A program made the position numbers and the translations under genes. Of a stretch of 64,000 bases of DNA, positions 46,970-55,918 are shown piece after piece (within the stretch, counting starts at the first letter, position 1; each line of letters opens with the position of its first letter). The notes beneath the pieces were generated by a model. That model saw only the letters and a list, made by a program, of their open reading frames with translations, was not told where the DNA came from and made no database searches. Source of the DNA: Betaproteobacteria bacterium (GTDB taxonomy: Bacteria > Pseudomonadota > Gammaproteobacteria > Burkholderiales > Casimicrobiaceae); NCBI GenBank assembly GCA_016704895.1, contig JADIZG010000007.1, forward strand, positions 1 to 64,000, written 5' to 3'.

Positions 46970-47938
46970 ATGCCCGAACCTTCCCGTCCCCGCCCCCCAT
47001 CGAGGGGGATGCGCGAGGGGTCCGGAGGTGCCGACCCGAGCGCCGATGCACGCGCACCGGCACCCGGATTCTCGCCGTCGGACCGTGACCGCCGCGTGGG
47101 CCTGGCGTGGGGACTGGTCGGCGTGGCCGCCTTCAGCGTCACGCTCCCCGCGACCCGGGCGGCGGTCGAGCACCTCGATCCCGTGTTCGTCGGCCTGGGC
47201 CGCGCGGTCGTCGCCGCCGTCCTGGCCGCGACCGCGCTCGCCGCGACGCGCAGCCCGTGGCCGACGATCGCGCAGTTCCGGGACCTCGCGGTCGTCGCGC
47301 TGGGGGTGGTCGTCGGCTTCCCTCTTTTGACCGCCTACGCGATGCGTCAGGTACCAGCCTCGCACGGCGCGGTGCTGACCGGCCTCCTGCCGCTCGCGAC
47401 TGCCGTCGCCGCCGCCTGGCTCGCGCACGAGCGGCCCCGGGCGCGCTTCTGGTTCTGGGCAGCGTTCGGCAGCGCGATCGTCGTCGCCTACGCGCTCTGG
47501 CGCGGCGGCGGCGCGCCGCACGTCGCGGACCTGCTGCTCGTCGGCGCGGTGGCCGCCGCCGCCGTCGGCTACGCCAGGGGCGCGACGCTTTCGCGCGCGC
47601 TCGGCGGCTGGCAGGTCATCTCGTGGGCGCTCGTGCTGTCCGCACCGTTCCTGCTGGTGCCGACGTGGATCGCCGCCGACGCGCGCCTCGCGAGCGCACC
47701 GTGGACCGCGTGGGCCGGATTCGCCTACGTCGCGGCGGTGTCGATGTACCTGGGGTTCTTCGCCTGGTACCGCGGACTCGCGCAGGGCGGCATCGCGGCC
47801 GTGGGGCAGGTGCAGCTGCTGCAGCCGTTCCTCACGATCGTCGCCTCCGCGCTCCTGCTGGGCGAGGCGCTCGATCCCCTGACGTTCGTCGCGGCCGGGC
47901 TCGTCATCGTCGCGATCGCGCTGGGACGGCGCGGCTGA
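46970..47938 (+). CDS. EamA-family (DMT) membrane transporter
   Basis: The protein has about 322 residues with ten transmembrane helices in two EamA repeats (GLAWGLVGVAAFSVTLPATRA at the start, VGQVQLLQPFLTIVASALLLGE near the end). The drug/metabolite transporter superfamily often exports amino acids or metabolites, but the substrate is unknown here. The ATG at 46970 is preferred. An ATG at 46913 adds 19 residues of non-membrane sequence. It is divergent from the TetR gene across the palindrome. Confidence 0.85.
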   Translation: MPEPSRPRPPSRGMREGSGGADPSADARAPAPGFSPSDRDRRVGLAWGLVGVAAFSVTLPATRAAVEHLDPVFVGLGRAVVAAVLAATALAATRSPWPTIAQFRDLAVVALGVVVGFPLLTAYAMRQVPASHGAVLTGLLPLATAVAAAWLAHERPRARFWFWAAFGSAIVVAYALWRGGGAPHVADLLLVGAVAAAAVGYARGATLSRALGGWQVISWALVLSAPFLLVPTWIAADARLASAPWTAWAGFAYVAAVSMYLGFFAWYRGLAQGGIAAVGQVQLLQPFLTIVASALLLGEALDPLTFVAAGLVIVAIALGRRG

Positions 47939-48014
47939 CCGGCGACCAGCGACCAGGCCGGCCCCCTGGGGGTGAGGTGCCGCCCCGGGGCGGGCGCGCT
48001 TCGGGGGGATCACG

Positions 48015-49685
48015 CTAGCCGGAATCCCGCGACGCGTAGGCGGCGTCGATCCGGTCCCTGTAGCGGTCGACGAGCATCGGGCGCTTGAGCTTCAGCGTCG
48101 GCGTGAGCAGCCCGTTCTCGACGCTCCAGGGCTCGCGCGACGCGATGACGCGCCGCACGCGCATCCAGCGCGGAAACGCCTTCAGCTGCGCGTTGGCGCG
48201 CTTGAGCAGTGTCCGCTCGTCGGTCTCCTGCGACACCGCCAGCAGCACGACGTACGGCCGGGCTTCGCCGATCAGCATCGCCTGCTCGAAGACCGGGTCG
48301 TGGAGGACCGCGAACTCGACGTCCTGCGGCGGGAGCTTCTCGCCGTTCGACAGCACGAGGATGTCCTTGGCGCGGCCGCGTATCGCGATGCGGCCGTCGC
48401 GGATCTCGGCGAGGTCGCCCGTGTGGAGCCAGCCCGCCGCGTCGATCGAGGCGCGCGTGGCCTCGTCGTTGCGCCAGTAGCCGAGCATCACGCTCGCGCC
48501 GCGCACCAGGAGCTCGCCGCCCTCGGCGAGCTTCACCTCGACGCCGTCGAGCGGACGGCCGACGGTGTCCGGCACGTTGTCGGAGAGCCGGTTCACCGAG
48601 ACGACCGGCGAGGCCTCGGTCATGCCGTAGCCCTGCAGCATCGGGAGCCCGAGCCCGATGAACGTGCGGGCGAGCGCCGGGTCGAGCGCCGCGCCGCCGA
48701 CGACCGCGAGCCGCAGGCGCCCGCCGAGCCGTGCGAGGATCGGCTTCGCGACGAGCCGCCGCAGCGCGCGCAGCACCAGGCGGTCGTGCAGGCGCGCGCG
48801 TCCCTGCTCGACGCGCCAGCCGAGCGCGACGCACGCGTCGAACAGGCGCTTCCTGCGCGGCGCTCCCGCGAGCGCGTGCTCGATCCGGGCCGCGAACTTC
48901 TCGAAGATGCGCGGGACCGCGAACACCACGGTCGGCGCCTGCGTGCGGAGGTCGTCCGGCAGGTGCGCGACGCCGCGCGCGAACGCGACCTGCGCGCCGA
49001 TCGAGAGCGGCAGGTAGTAGCCGCCGGTGCGCTCGAACATGTGCGACAGCGGCAGGATCGACAGGAACCTGTCGTCCGGCCGCGCCATCGCGGTCGCCGC
49101 GCACATCGCCACGTTCGCGCCGATGTTCCCGTGCGAGAGCATCACGCCCTTCGGGCGGCCCGCCGTGCCCGACGTGAAGCAGATCGTCGCCAGCGTGCCG
49201 GGGGCGACGTCGCGGGCTTCGAACACGCGATCCGCCTCGGGCAGCCAGCGCTCGGCCGCCGCGGCCGGCTCGCCCGCGTCGGCGCGCAAGACGACGATCG
49301 GGGGCAGCGCGTACCGGTCCGCGAGGCCCCGCAGCGCGTCGGCCATGCGGCTGCCGTCGACGACGACGAGCCGCGCCTGGGCGTGCTCGACGCACCACGC
49401 GATGTTGTCGGCGTTGTCGTCGACGTAGAGCGGCACGACGACGAGCCCCAGCCCCAGCGCCGCCTGGTCGATCGCGACCCACTGGATGCCGTTGCGCAGG
49501 GCAACGGCGATCCGGTCGCCCGCCCCGTAGCCCTCGCGCCTGAACGCCGCCTGCCAGCGCGCGGCGCGTGCCGCGACGTCCGCGGCGGTCACATCGTCCC
49601 AACGCTCGCCGGTCCAGTGCCGGTAGAGCGCCCGGTCCGGGGCGGCGAGGGCCCGCTCGAGCAGGTGGGCGAGGTTCGCGTTCAT
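48015..49685 (-). CDS. AMP-dependent long-chain acyl-CoA synthetase/ligase
   Basis: The protein has 556 residues with its ATG at 49685. ANL motifs are ICFTSGTAGRPKGVMLSHGN (P-loop), QGYGMTEASPVVS, GWLHTGDLAEI and IRGRAKDILVLSNGEKLPP. It is a FAA1/FadD15-type enzyme, distinct from the fadD at 38.3 kb. It may activate fatty acids for storage lipids, since it lies beside the granule gene region. It is divergent from the PHA-system gene. Confidence 0.9.
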   Translation of the reverse strand: MNANLAHLLERALAAPDRALYRHWTGERWDDVTAADVAARAARWQAAFRREGYGAGDRIAVALRNGIQWVAIDQAALGLGLVVVPLYVDDNADNIAWCVEHAQARLVVVDGSRMADALRGLADRYALPPIVVLRADAGEPAAAAERWLPEADRVFEARDVAPGTLATICFTSGTAGRPKGVMLSHGNIGANVAMCAATAMARPDDRFLSILPLSHMFERTGGYYLPLSIGAQVAFARGVAHLPDDLRTQAPTVVFAVPRIFEKFAARIEHALAGAPRRKRLFDACVALGWRVEQGRARLHDRLVLRALRRLVAKPILARLGGRLRLAVVGGAALDPALARTFIGLGLPMLQGYGMTEASPVVSVNRLSDNVPDTVGRPLDGVEVKLAEGGELLVRGASVMLGYWRNDEATRASIDAAGWLHTGDLAEIRDGRIAIRGRAKDILVLSNGEKLPPQDVEFAVLHDPVFEQAMLIGEARPYVVLLAVSQETDERTLLKRANAQLKAFPRWMRVRRVIASREPWSVENGLLTPTLKLKRPMLVDRYRDRIDAAYASRDSG

Positions 49686-49767
49686 CGAAGGGTCGCGTCC
49701 GGGGCCACGCGGGCCGGCGCCCGATTCTGACGCATCGCGCCGCAACCTGCCATGCGTGCGGCGGCGC

Positions 49768-49797
49768 TTGGGGAACGCCGCCGGGGCTCGCTATACT
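49768..49797 (+). promoter_or_regulatory. Probable promoter of the PHA-system gene
   Basis: TTGGGG (49768-49773), an 18-base spacer and TATACT (49792-49797), 34 bases upstream of the start codon. Confidence 0.5.
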
Positions 49798-49830
49798 CGC
49801 GCCCACCGTCCGACGCGAAGGCACCCGTCC

Positions 49831-50169
49831 ATGGCCACGATCTCGGTATCCAAAGTGCACCACCTGAACCACGCGAAGGCGAAGGGCGTCGCCGAGAAGA
49901 TGGCGAAGGACCTGCACCGCAAGTTCGACCTCGCCTGCACCTGGGACGGCGACAACTGCCATTTCGAGCGCAGCGGGCTCACCGGGAAGATGCACGTCGG
50001 CAAGGAGCGCATCACGCTCGACGTCAAGCTCGGGTTCCTGCTCTCGGCGGTCGCGCCGTCGATCGAGCGCGCGATCCACGAGGAGCTCGACGGGCTCGTG
50101 GGCCCGTCGGGAGCCGGGCCGGCGACGAAGCCCCCCGCCAAGGCCGCGGCGAAGAAGCGCAAGACCTAA
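49831..50169 (+). CDS. Polyhydroxyalkanoic acid system family protein (PHA_gran_rgn)
   Basis: The protein has 112 residues from an ATG. The pattern is MATISVSKVHHLNHAKAKGV, then CTWDGDNCHFERSGLTGKMHV, then ITLDVKLGFLLSAVAPSIERAIHEELD. This is the small PHA granule-region family found near phasins and PHA genes. The C-terminus is Lys/Ala/Pro-rich. The exact role is not known. Its stop overlaps the convergent gene by three bases. It opens the lipid-storage neighbourhood. Confidence 0.85.
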   Translation: MATISVSKVHHLNHAKAKGVAEKMAKDLHRKFDLACTWDGDNCHFERSGLTGKMHVGKERITLDVKLGFLLSAVAPSIERAIHEELDGLVGPSGAGPATKPPAKAAAKKRKT

Positions 50170-50930
50170 GTCTTCCGCCGCGGCTCGGGCGGCTCGGGAA
50201 ACGGCGCCTTCGCGCCGGCGAAGATCGCGTCGATCAGCGCGCCTTCGCGTTCGCGGACCGTCGAGAGGAACTCCGCCGCGCCGTTCATCCTGTGGAACGC
50301 CGCGAAGCCGCGCTCCAGGAACGTCTGCAGCTCGTCGAGGCCCGCGAGCCTCGCCGGCTTGCGCATCATCGCGAGCGCGCCCCGGATCATCGGCCGCTTC
50401 ACGTAGCGGTCGAGCGCCGCGCCGACCTCGCCGATCAATTCGACCTGCCGCCGACGGTCCGGCTCGCGACCGGTGCGGCGGAACGCGCGGCAATAGTCCT
50501 CGACCGAGAACTGCCCGTCCGCGCGCGGCAGGTGCTCGAGCAGCTTCGCATCGAGCTCGTGCGACAGCGCGGACAGCTCCATCGCGCGCGCGACGGTCAT
50601 GATGACGCCGTCGGGCAACAGGCGCGTCATCACCGGCACGATGCGCGCGAGATCCGCGTCGCGCTTGCTGAAGTCCTGGGAGCCGTAGAGATCGGACTGG
50701 AAGAACGCGATCGCGTCCGCATAGCGCGCATCGCGCGCCAGATCGGCATAGGTCGCCGCCAGCCTGCGCGCCTGCCAGTCGCCCAGCCGTTCCAGCGCGC
50801 CGGCGAGGATCGGGTTCGACGCGCGCGCCGCGTGCAGCGCGTGCACCCGCCCCAGCTCGCGCACGAGCGCAGCGGCGGCGGAGGGAATCGGCGGGTTGGC
50901 CGGGGTCATCGAGCGAGCAGGCGTACGCAT
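50166..50930 (-). CDS. Conserved protein of unknown function (FFxxDLYG motif)
   Basis: The protein has 254 residues with its ATG at 50930 (or 50909). It is all-alpha and soluble. A distinctive block, YADAIAFFQSDLYGSQDFSKRD, is followed by ARIVPVMTRLLPDGVIMTVARAMELSALSHELDAKL, and a second half by RRQVELIGEVGAALDRYVKRPMIRGALAMMRKPARLAGL. I recognise this as a recurrent proteobacterial family near lipid and PHA genes but cannot assign a function. It is convergent with the PHA-system gene and divergent from the Tat protein. Confidence 0.65.
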   Translation of the reverse strand: MRTPARSMTPANPPIPSAAAALVRELGRVHALHAARASNPILAGALERLGDWQARRLAATYADLARDARYADAIAFFQSDLYGSQDFSKRDADLARIVPVMTRLLPDGVIMTVARAMELSALSHELDAKLLEHLPRADGQFSVEDYCRAFRRTGREPDRRRQVELIGEVGAALDRYVKRPMIRGALAMMRKPARLAGLDELQTFLERGFAAFHRMNGAAEFLSTVREREGALIDAIFAGAKAPFPEPPEPRRKT

Positions 50931-51064
50931 CCGGGGCGCAGCCGGGAAGTCTAACGCGCACCGGCACCGCGCCGCCCGCGAATTAGGTTGATTCGTCTAG
51001 CGGCGCCGTTTAGCTTGGCGGTTCCCACGCCCGCGCACGACGGTTGCGGCTCGCGCGTACGTCC

Positions 51065-51595
51065 ATGATCGACCTCTCCCGCCGACGACTGATCAAGGCC
51101 GGCATCGCCGGCGGCGCCCTGCTCGCGATCGCAGGCGGCGTCGCGTGGTTCGCGCGCAGTGTCATGGACAAGAGCGCCCCGCGGACGCTGGATCCGGACG
51201 CCTCGGGCATCGTGCGCGCGATCGTTCCGGCGATGCTGTCGACGGCGCTGCCGTCGCGGGAACCCGGGCGCGCGATCGCGATCGACGAGACCGTCGCAGC
51301 CGTCGACCGCGCGATCGCGGGACTTGCGCCTGCCTCGCGCGCGGAGATCTCGCAGCTCTTCGCGCTCCTCGCGCTCGCGCCCGGCCGTCGCGTGTTCGCG
51401 GGTGTTGCCTCTCCCTGGGCCGAAGCTTCGGAAAACGAGGTGGACGCGTTCCTGCGCGCCTGGCAGTCGAGCGGCTGGGCGTTGAAGCGCACCGCGTACG
51501 ACGCCCTGCACCAGCTCGTGATCGCGGCGTGGTACGCGAACCCGCGCTCGTGGCCGACGATCGGCTATCCGGGACCGCCCTCGCTCGCCGTGTGA
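51065..51595 (+). CDS. Tat-exported small subunit (gluconate 2-dehydrogenase subunit 3-like) of a GMC dehydrogenase
   Basis: The protein has 176 residues. The ATG at 51065 gives a twin-arginine signal, SRRRLIKAGIAGGALLAIAGG. The mature part, with WYANPRSWPTIGYPGPP at its end, matches the small Tat-dependent subunit that accompanies GMC-type membrane dehydrogenases. Its stop overlaps a possible GTG start of the GMC gene. The small subunit probably pilots the flavoprotein through the Tat system. Confidence 0.75.
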   Translation: MIDLSRRRLIKAGIAGGALLAIAGGVAWFARSVMDKSAPRTLDPDASGIVRAIVPAMLSTALPSREPGRAIAIDETVAAVDRAIAGLAPASRAEISQLFALLALAPGRRVFAGVASPWAEASENEVDAFLRAWQSSGWALKRTAYDALHQLVIAAWYANPRSWPTIGYPGPPSLAV

Positions 51596-51600
51596 GCACG

Positions 51601-53226
51601 ATGACCGACGCCACGCAGCCCCGCATTCCCGATCCGATCCGCGCCGGCCTCGCCGCGGGATGGGACGTCGTCGACGCCTCCCGCCTCCCGTCGGATCTCG
51701 CGATCGAGGCCGACGTCGTCATCGTCGGCAGCGGCGCGGGCGGCGGCGTCGCGGCGGAGACGCTCGCGCTCGCGGGACTCAAGGTCGTCGTGCTCGAGGA
51801 AGGGCCGCTCCGGTCGTCCTCCGACTTCCGCATGCGCGAGGCGGACGCCTACCCGGAGCTCTACCAGGAGTCGGCGGCCCGCAAGACGCTCGACAAGGCG
51901 ATCAACGTCATGCAGGGCCGCTGCGTCGGCGGCGGCACGACGGTCAACTGGACGAGCTCGTTCCGCACGCCGCCCGCGACGCTCGACCACTGGGCGCGCG
52001 CGCTCGGCATCCCGGGCATGGGCGTCGACGCGCTCGCGCCGTGGTTCGCGAAGATGGAGGCGCGGCTCGGCATCGCCCGCTGGGAGGTCCCGCCGAACGC
52101 GAACAACGCCGCCCTCGCGCGCGGCGCCGCCAAGCTCGGCATCCCGAGCGCCGCCATCCGCAGGAACGTTCGCGGCTGCTGGAACCTGGGTTACTGCGGG
52201 ATGGGCTGCCCGACGAACGCGAAGCAGTCGATGCTCGTCACGACGCTCCCGTCCGCGCTGTCGCGCGGCGCGAAGCTCGTCACGCGCGTCCGGGCCGAGC
52301 GGTTCGTCATCGCCGGCGACCGGGTCGACCGGCTCGAGGCGCGGGCGCTCGACGCGGCCGGCACGACGCCGACCGAACGCCGCGTCACCGTTCGCGCGCG
52401 ATCCTACGTCGCGGCGGGAGGTGCGATCGGCACGCCGGCACTGCTGCTGCGCAGCGGCGCGCCGGATCCGCACGGCCTCGTCGGCAAGCGGACGTTCCTG
52501 CACCCCACGATCGTGTCCGCGGCGCTCATGCCCGAGCGCGTCGACGCCTTCGCCGGGGCGCCGCAGACGATCTATTCGGACCATTGGCTCGACACGATGC
52601 CGCCCGACGGCCCCGCCGGCTTCAAGCTCGAGGCGCCGCCGCTCCATCCGGTGCTTGCCGCCATCACCCTTCCGGGCCACGGGGACGCGCACGCGCGATG
52701 GATGGCGCAACTGCCGAACCTGCACGCGCTCATCGCGCTGGTCCGCGACGGCTTCCATCCGGACAGCCCCGGCGGAACCGTGACGCTGCGGGACGACGGA
52801 ACGCCGGTGCTCGACTATCCGCTCACGCCGTACCTGTTCGACGGGATGCGCCGCGCGTTCCGCGCGATGGCGGACCTCCAGTTCGCCGCCGGCGCCCGGT
52901 CCGTGATGCCGGTCCACGGCCGGGGCGAAGCGTTCGAGACGGCCGCGGCGGCGCGCAGCGCGATCGCCGCGTTCGACCTCGCGCCGCTCGTCACGCCGGT
53001 CGTGTCGGCGCACGTGATGGGCGGGTGCCCGCTCGGACCGGATCCGCGCCGGGCGGTCGTCGACCTCGACGGGCGCCATCACCAGCTCGCCAACCTGCAC
53101 GTGCTCGACGGCTCGCTCTTCCCGACGTCGATCGGCGCCAACCCGCAGCTCTCGATCTACGGGATCGTGGCGAAGCTCGCCGACGCGCTGGCCTCGTCGC
53201 TCGGGCGGCCCGCGCCCGTCGCCTGA
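51601..53226 (+). CDS. GMC-family flavin alcohol oxidoreductase (long-chain-alcohol-oxidase-like)
   Basis: The protein has 541 residues. The FAD-binding motif is VVIVGSGAGGGVAAETLALAG, with QGRCVGGGTTVNWTSSFR. The cysteine-rich GCWNLGYCGMGCPTNAKQSM is characteristic of the long-chain fatty alcohol/cholesterol oxidase branch. The C-terminal active-site region is HVMGGCPLGPDPRRAVVD ... SIGANPQLSIYG. The preferred ATG is 51601, and an overlapping GTG at 51592 is also possible. With its Tat partner it is likely periplasmic or membrane-bound. In this neighbourhood fatty alcohol is an attractive substrate. Confidence 0.85.
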   Translation: MTDATQPRIPDPIRAGLAAGWDVVDASRLPSDLAIEADVVIVGSGAGGGVAAETLALAGLKVVVLEEGPLRSSSDFRMREADAYPELYQESAARKTLDKAINVMQGRCVGGGTTVNWTSSFRTPPATLDHWARALGIPGMGVDALAPWFAKMEARLGIARWEVPPNANNAALARGAAKLGIPSAAIRRNVRGCWNLGYCGMGCPTNAKQSMLVTTLPSALSRGAKLVTRVRAERFVIAGDRVDRLEARALDAAGTTPTERRVTVRARSYVAAGGAIGTPALLLRSGAPDPHGLVGKRTFLHPTIVSAALMPERVDAFAGAPQTIYSDHWLDTMPPDGPAGFKLEAPPLHPVLAAITLPGHGDAHARWMAQLPNLHALIALVRDGFHPDSPGGTVTLRDDGTPVLDYPLTPYLFDGMRRAFRAMADLQFAAGARSVMPVHGRGEAFETAAAARSAIAAFDLAPLVTPVVSAHVMGGCPLGPDPRRAVVDLDGRHHQLANLHVLDGSLFPTSIGANPQLSIYGIVAKLADALASSLGRPAPVA

Positions 53227-53339
53227 GCTCGCGCGCCGCGCGCTTTAGGATGTTTGCTCTAGCGACGACGCGCTACATTGCAGCATGGCCGCAGCGAAAG
53301 AGAGCGGCACGCCCCGATACGGAACAGAGGAGTTCACCC

Positions 53340-53813
53340 ATGGCAATCAGGATCAGTTCACGCGCGGTACCCGCCGGCGAAACGCTCATCGCCGCATCGC
53401 GGCAAGTCTGGCTCGCGAGCCTCGGCGCCGCGGTCGTCACGGGCGAATGGGCGCAGAAGGAAGCGGCACCGCTGTTCCGCACGCTGGTCAAGGAAGGCAC
53501 GGCGATCGAGTCGCGCACGTTCCGCCTGATCGGCGACACCGTCGAGACGTCGTTCTCCAGGGCCAACTCGCTGTGGCATCAGGCTCGCAGCGTCGTGACG
53601 GGCACGGTGAAGCAGTACGCCGAGACGGCGACGACGCTGGTGCGCGAGACGCTGCCGCGCAACCTGCCGAAGGTCGAGCTGCCCGGCGCGTTCCAGAAGC
53701 CCGCACGCGCCAAGCGGCGTGCGGTCCGCTCCACGAAGGCGGTGAAGGCGAGTGCGACCCGCGCCGTGAAGGCGACCAAGCGTGGCGTGAAGCGCGCGAC
53801 GAAGCGCGCGTAA
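53340..53813 (+). CDS. Phasin-family granule protein with histone-like tail
   Basis: The protein has 157 residues. The ATG at 53340 follows GAGGAG at good distance. An amphipathic helical phasin core (IAASRQVWLASLGAAVVTGEWAQKEAAPLFRTLVKEG) is followed by a basic tail of AKR/ATKR repeats. Phasins coat PHA or other lipid granules. The tail resembles H1 and could tie granules to the nucleoid. It lies between the GMC and patatin genes. Confidence 0.87.
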   Translation: MAIRISSRAVPAGETLIAASRQVWLASLGAAVVTGEWAQKEAAPLFRTLVKEGTAIESRTFRLIGDTVETSFSRANSLWHQARSVVTGTVKQYAETATTLVRETLPRNLPKVELPGAFQKPARAKRRAVRSTKAVKASATRAVKATKRGVKRATKRA

Positions 53814-53886
53814 GACGCTACACTCCGGGCACGGACGGCCGACCGCGACGACGAAGACGCGCGGCGGCCGCCCGGACAGCAGGACG

Positions 53887-55188
53887 ATGCCTGCCAGGAG
53901 GATCATGCCGCGCAACACGACGGCGGGCGCCCCGGGCGCCCGCACGCGACGTTCCCCGGCGCGCCCGCGCATCGGGCTCGCGCTCGCGGGAGGAGGGCCG
54001 CTCGGCGGCATCTACGAGGTCGGTGCGCTCCTCGCGCTAGCCGACTCGCTCGAAGGCCTCGATCTCAACGACCTCGACGCCTACGTCGGCGTCTCGTCGG
54101 GCGGCTTCGTCGCCGCCGCCCTGGCGAACGGCATCTCGCCGGCGCAGATGTACCGCCTGTTCATCGACGACGGCGTCGAAGCCGCGCTCAAGCCCGAGAT
54201 CTTCCTCCGGCCCGCGCTCGGCGAGTTCCGCCGCCGCGCCGCCGCGCTTCCGGCCCTCGCGTGGCATGCGCTGGTGCAATACGCGCGCGACCCCTTCCAT
54301 CGCGGAGTGATGAGCTCGCTGTCCACGATCGCCCGCGCGATTCCCACCGGCATGTTCGACAACCGCGCGATCGACGAGTTTCTCGCCCGGCTGTTCTCCG
54401 GTCCCGGACGGACCAACGACTTCCGCAAGCTGCGGCACAAGCTGTTCCTCGTGGCGACCAATCTCGACACCGGGCTGTCCGTCACGTTCGGCGCCGCCGG
54501 CCAGGACCACGTGCCGATCTCGCGCGCGATCGAGGCGTCGAGCGCGCTGCCCGGGCTCTTCCCGCCGGTCGCGATCGGGGGCGAGCACTACGTGGACGGC
54601 GCGCTCAACAAGACGCTGCACGCGTCCGTGGCGCTCGAAGCGGGCATCAAGCTGCTGCTGTGCGTGAACCCGCTCGTGCCGTTCGACGCGTCCAGCGCGG
54701 CGCGGCGCGGACGCCTGACGCTCGACAAGCTGAACCACGGGGGCCTGCCGCTCGTGCTCTCGCAGACCTTCAGGGCGATCATCCACTCGCGCTTGAAGGT
54801 GGGCATGGAGAAGTACCGGCGCCAGTATCCCGACGCCAACGTCGTGCTGATCGAGCCGGATCGCGAGGACGCGGACATGTTCTTCGCGAACATCTTCAGC
54901 TACTCGCAGCGCAAGCGGCTGTGCGCGACGGCGTTCGCGACGACCCGCTACAACCTGCGCGTCCGCGCGCCGATGCTCGCCCCGGTGTTCGCGCGCCACG
55001 GCATCACGATCCGCGAGGACCGCCTCTCCGACTCGACGCGCGACGTGCGCGCGGCGTTGTGCGACCCGCGGCCGATCCGCTCCGATCCGCGCGCGAAGCG
55101 CACCGTTCGCCGGACCGCGCGCGAGCTCTCGCACACGCTCGACCAGCTCGAGCGCTGGGTGCACGGCAGGACGGCGCCCGCCCGCTGA
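53887..55188 (+). CDS. Patatin-like phospholipase
   Basis: The protein has 433 residues. The oxyanion-hole GGGPLGGIYEVGAL (36-48), nucleophile Ser70 in GVSSGG and Asp in YVDGAL form the patatin Ser/Asp dyad. No signal peptide is seen. A C-terminal extension of about 130 residues is basic. Patatins hydrolyse phospholipids or triacylglycerols. Here it could act at the surface of lipid granules. A second ATG at 53905 is possible, but its Shine-Dalgarno sequence would be too close. Confidence 0.88.
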   Translation: MPARRIMPRNTTAGAPGARTRRSPARPRIGLALAGGGPLGGIYEVGALLALADSLEGLDLNDLDAYVGVSSGGFVAAALANGISPAQMYRLFIDDGVEAALKPEIFLRPALGEFRRRAAALPALAWHALVQYARDPFHRGVMSSLSTIARAIPTGMFDNRAIDEFLARLFSGPGRTNDFRKLRHKLFLVATNLDTGLSVTFGAAGQDHVPISRAIEASSALPGLFPPVAIGGEHYVDGALNKTLHASVALEAGIKLLLCVNPLVPFDASSAARRGRLTLDKLNHGGLPLVLSQTFRAIIHSRLKVGMEKYRRQYPDANVVLIEPDREDADMFFANIFSYSQRKRLCATAFATTRYNLRVRAPMLAPVFARHGITIREDRLSDSTRDVRAALCDPRPIRSDPRAKRTVRRTARELSHTLDQLERWVHGRTAPAR

Positions 55189-55257
55189 CGGACCGGCCGC
55201 GGCGGGCGGCCGCGTTGCGCTACACTCGGCCGGGTTCCCCGACCCGGTCACCCCCCC

Positions 55258-55914
55258 ATGGCCGACAAGAAGCGGCCGCGCCGCACGCGCGAGCGCATCC
55301 TCGAAACCGCGCTGGCGCTGTTCAACCTCCACGGCGAGCCGTCCGTCACGACGGCGCACATCGCCGACGAGATGAACATCAGCCCGGGCAACCTGTACTA
55401 CCATTTCCGCAACAAGGACGAGATCATCGGCGAGCTCTACGCCGCGTACGAGGCCGGCGTCGCGCCGCTGTTCGCCGCGCCTCCGGATCGCGCGCCGGGC
55501 GTCGAGGACCTGTGGCTCCTGCTCCACCTGCTGTTCGAGCGGATGTGGACCTACCGGTTCCTGTTCCGCGACCTGGACGAGCTCACGTCGCGCAACCGCC
55601 GCCTGTCCTCGCGCTTCGCCGACCTCGTGCGGCGCGGCGAATCCACCGTGATAGAGTTGTGTGGCGGCATGGTCGCCGCGGGAACGATGCGCGCGACCTC
55701 GCGCGAGATCGCCGCGCTTGCGAGGAACGTCGCGCTGGTGTCGACCTACTGGCTTTCGTTCCAGCGCCTCGAGGCGCCCGCCTCGGTCGAGGCGCAGTCC
55801 GCGCGGCTCGACCACGCGGCCTACCAGGTGATGGCGCTCGTCGCGCCGTTCATGGTGGGCGAAGCGCGCACGCTGATCGACCGGCTGGGCGGCGAATACC
55901 TGCAGCGAGGGTGA
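55258..55914 (+). CDS. TetR-family transcriptional regulator
   Basis: The protein has 218 residues from an ATG. The HTH is RRTRERILETALALFNLHGE, TTAHIADEMNISPGNLYYHF and RNKDEIIGELYAAYE. The C-terminal ligand domain is all-alpha. It is distinct from the PsrA-like regulator at 46 kb. It sits among lipid-storage genes and is followed after 4 bases by a TPR gene, so it may regulate this region. No clear palindrome was found near it. Confidence 0.88.
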   Translation: MADKKRPRRTRERILETALALFNLHGEPSVTTAHIADEMNISPGNLYYHFRNKDEIIGELYAAYEAGVAPLFAAPPDRAPGVEDLWLLLHLLFERMWTYRFLFRDLDELTSRNRRLSSRFADLVRRGESTVIELCGGMVAAGTMRATSREIAALARNVALVSTYWLSFQRLEAPASVEAQSARLDHAAYQVMALVAPFMVGEARTLIDRLGGEYLQRG

Positions 55915-55918
55915 CGCG

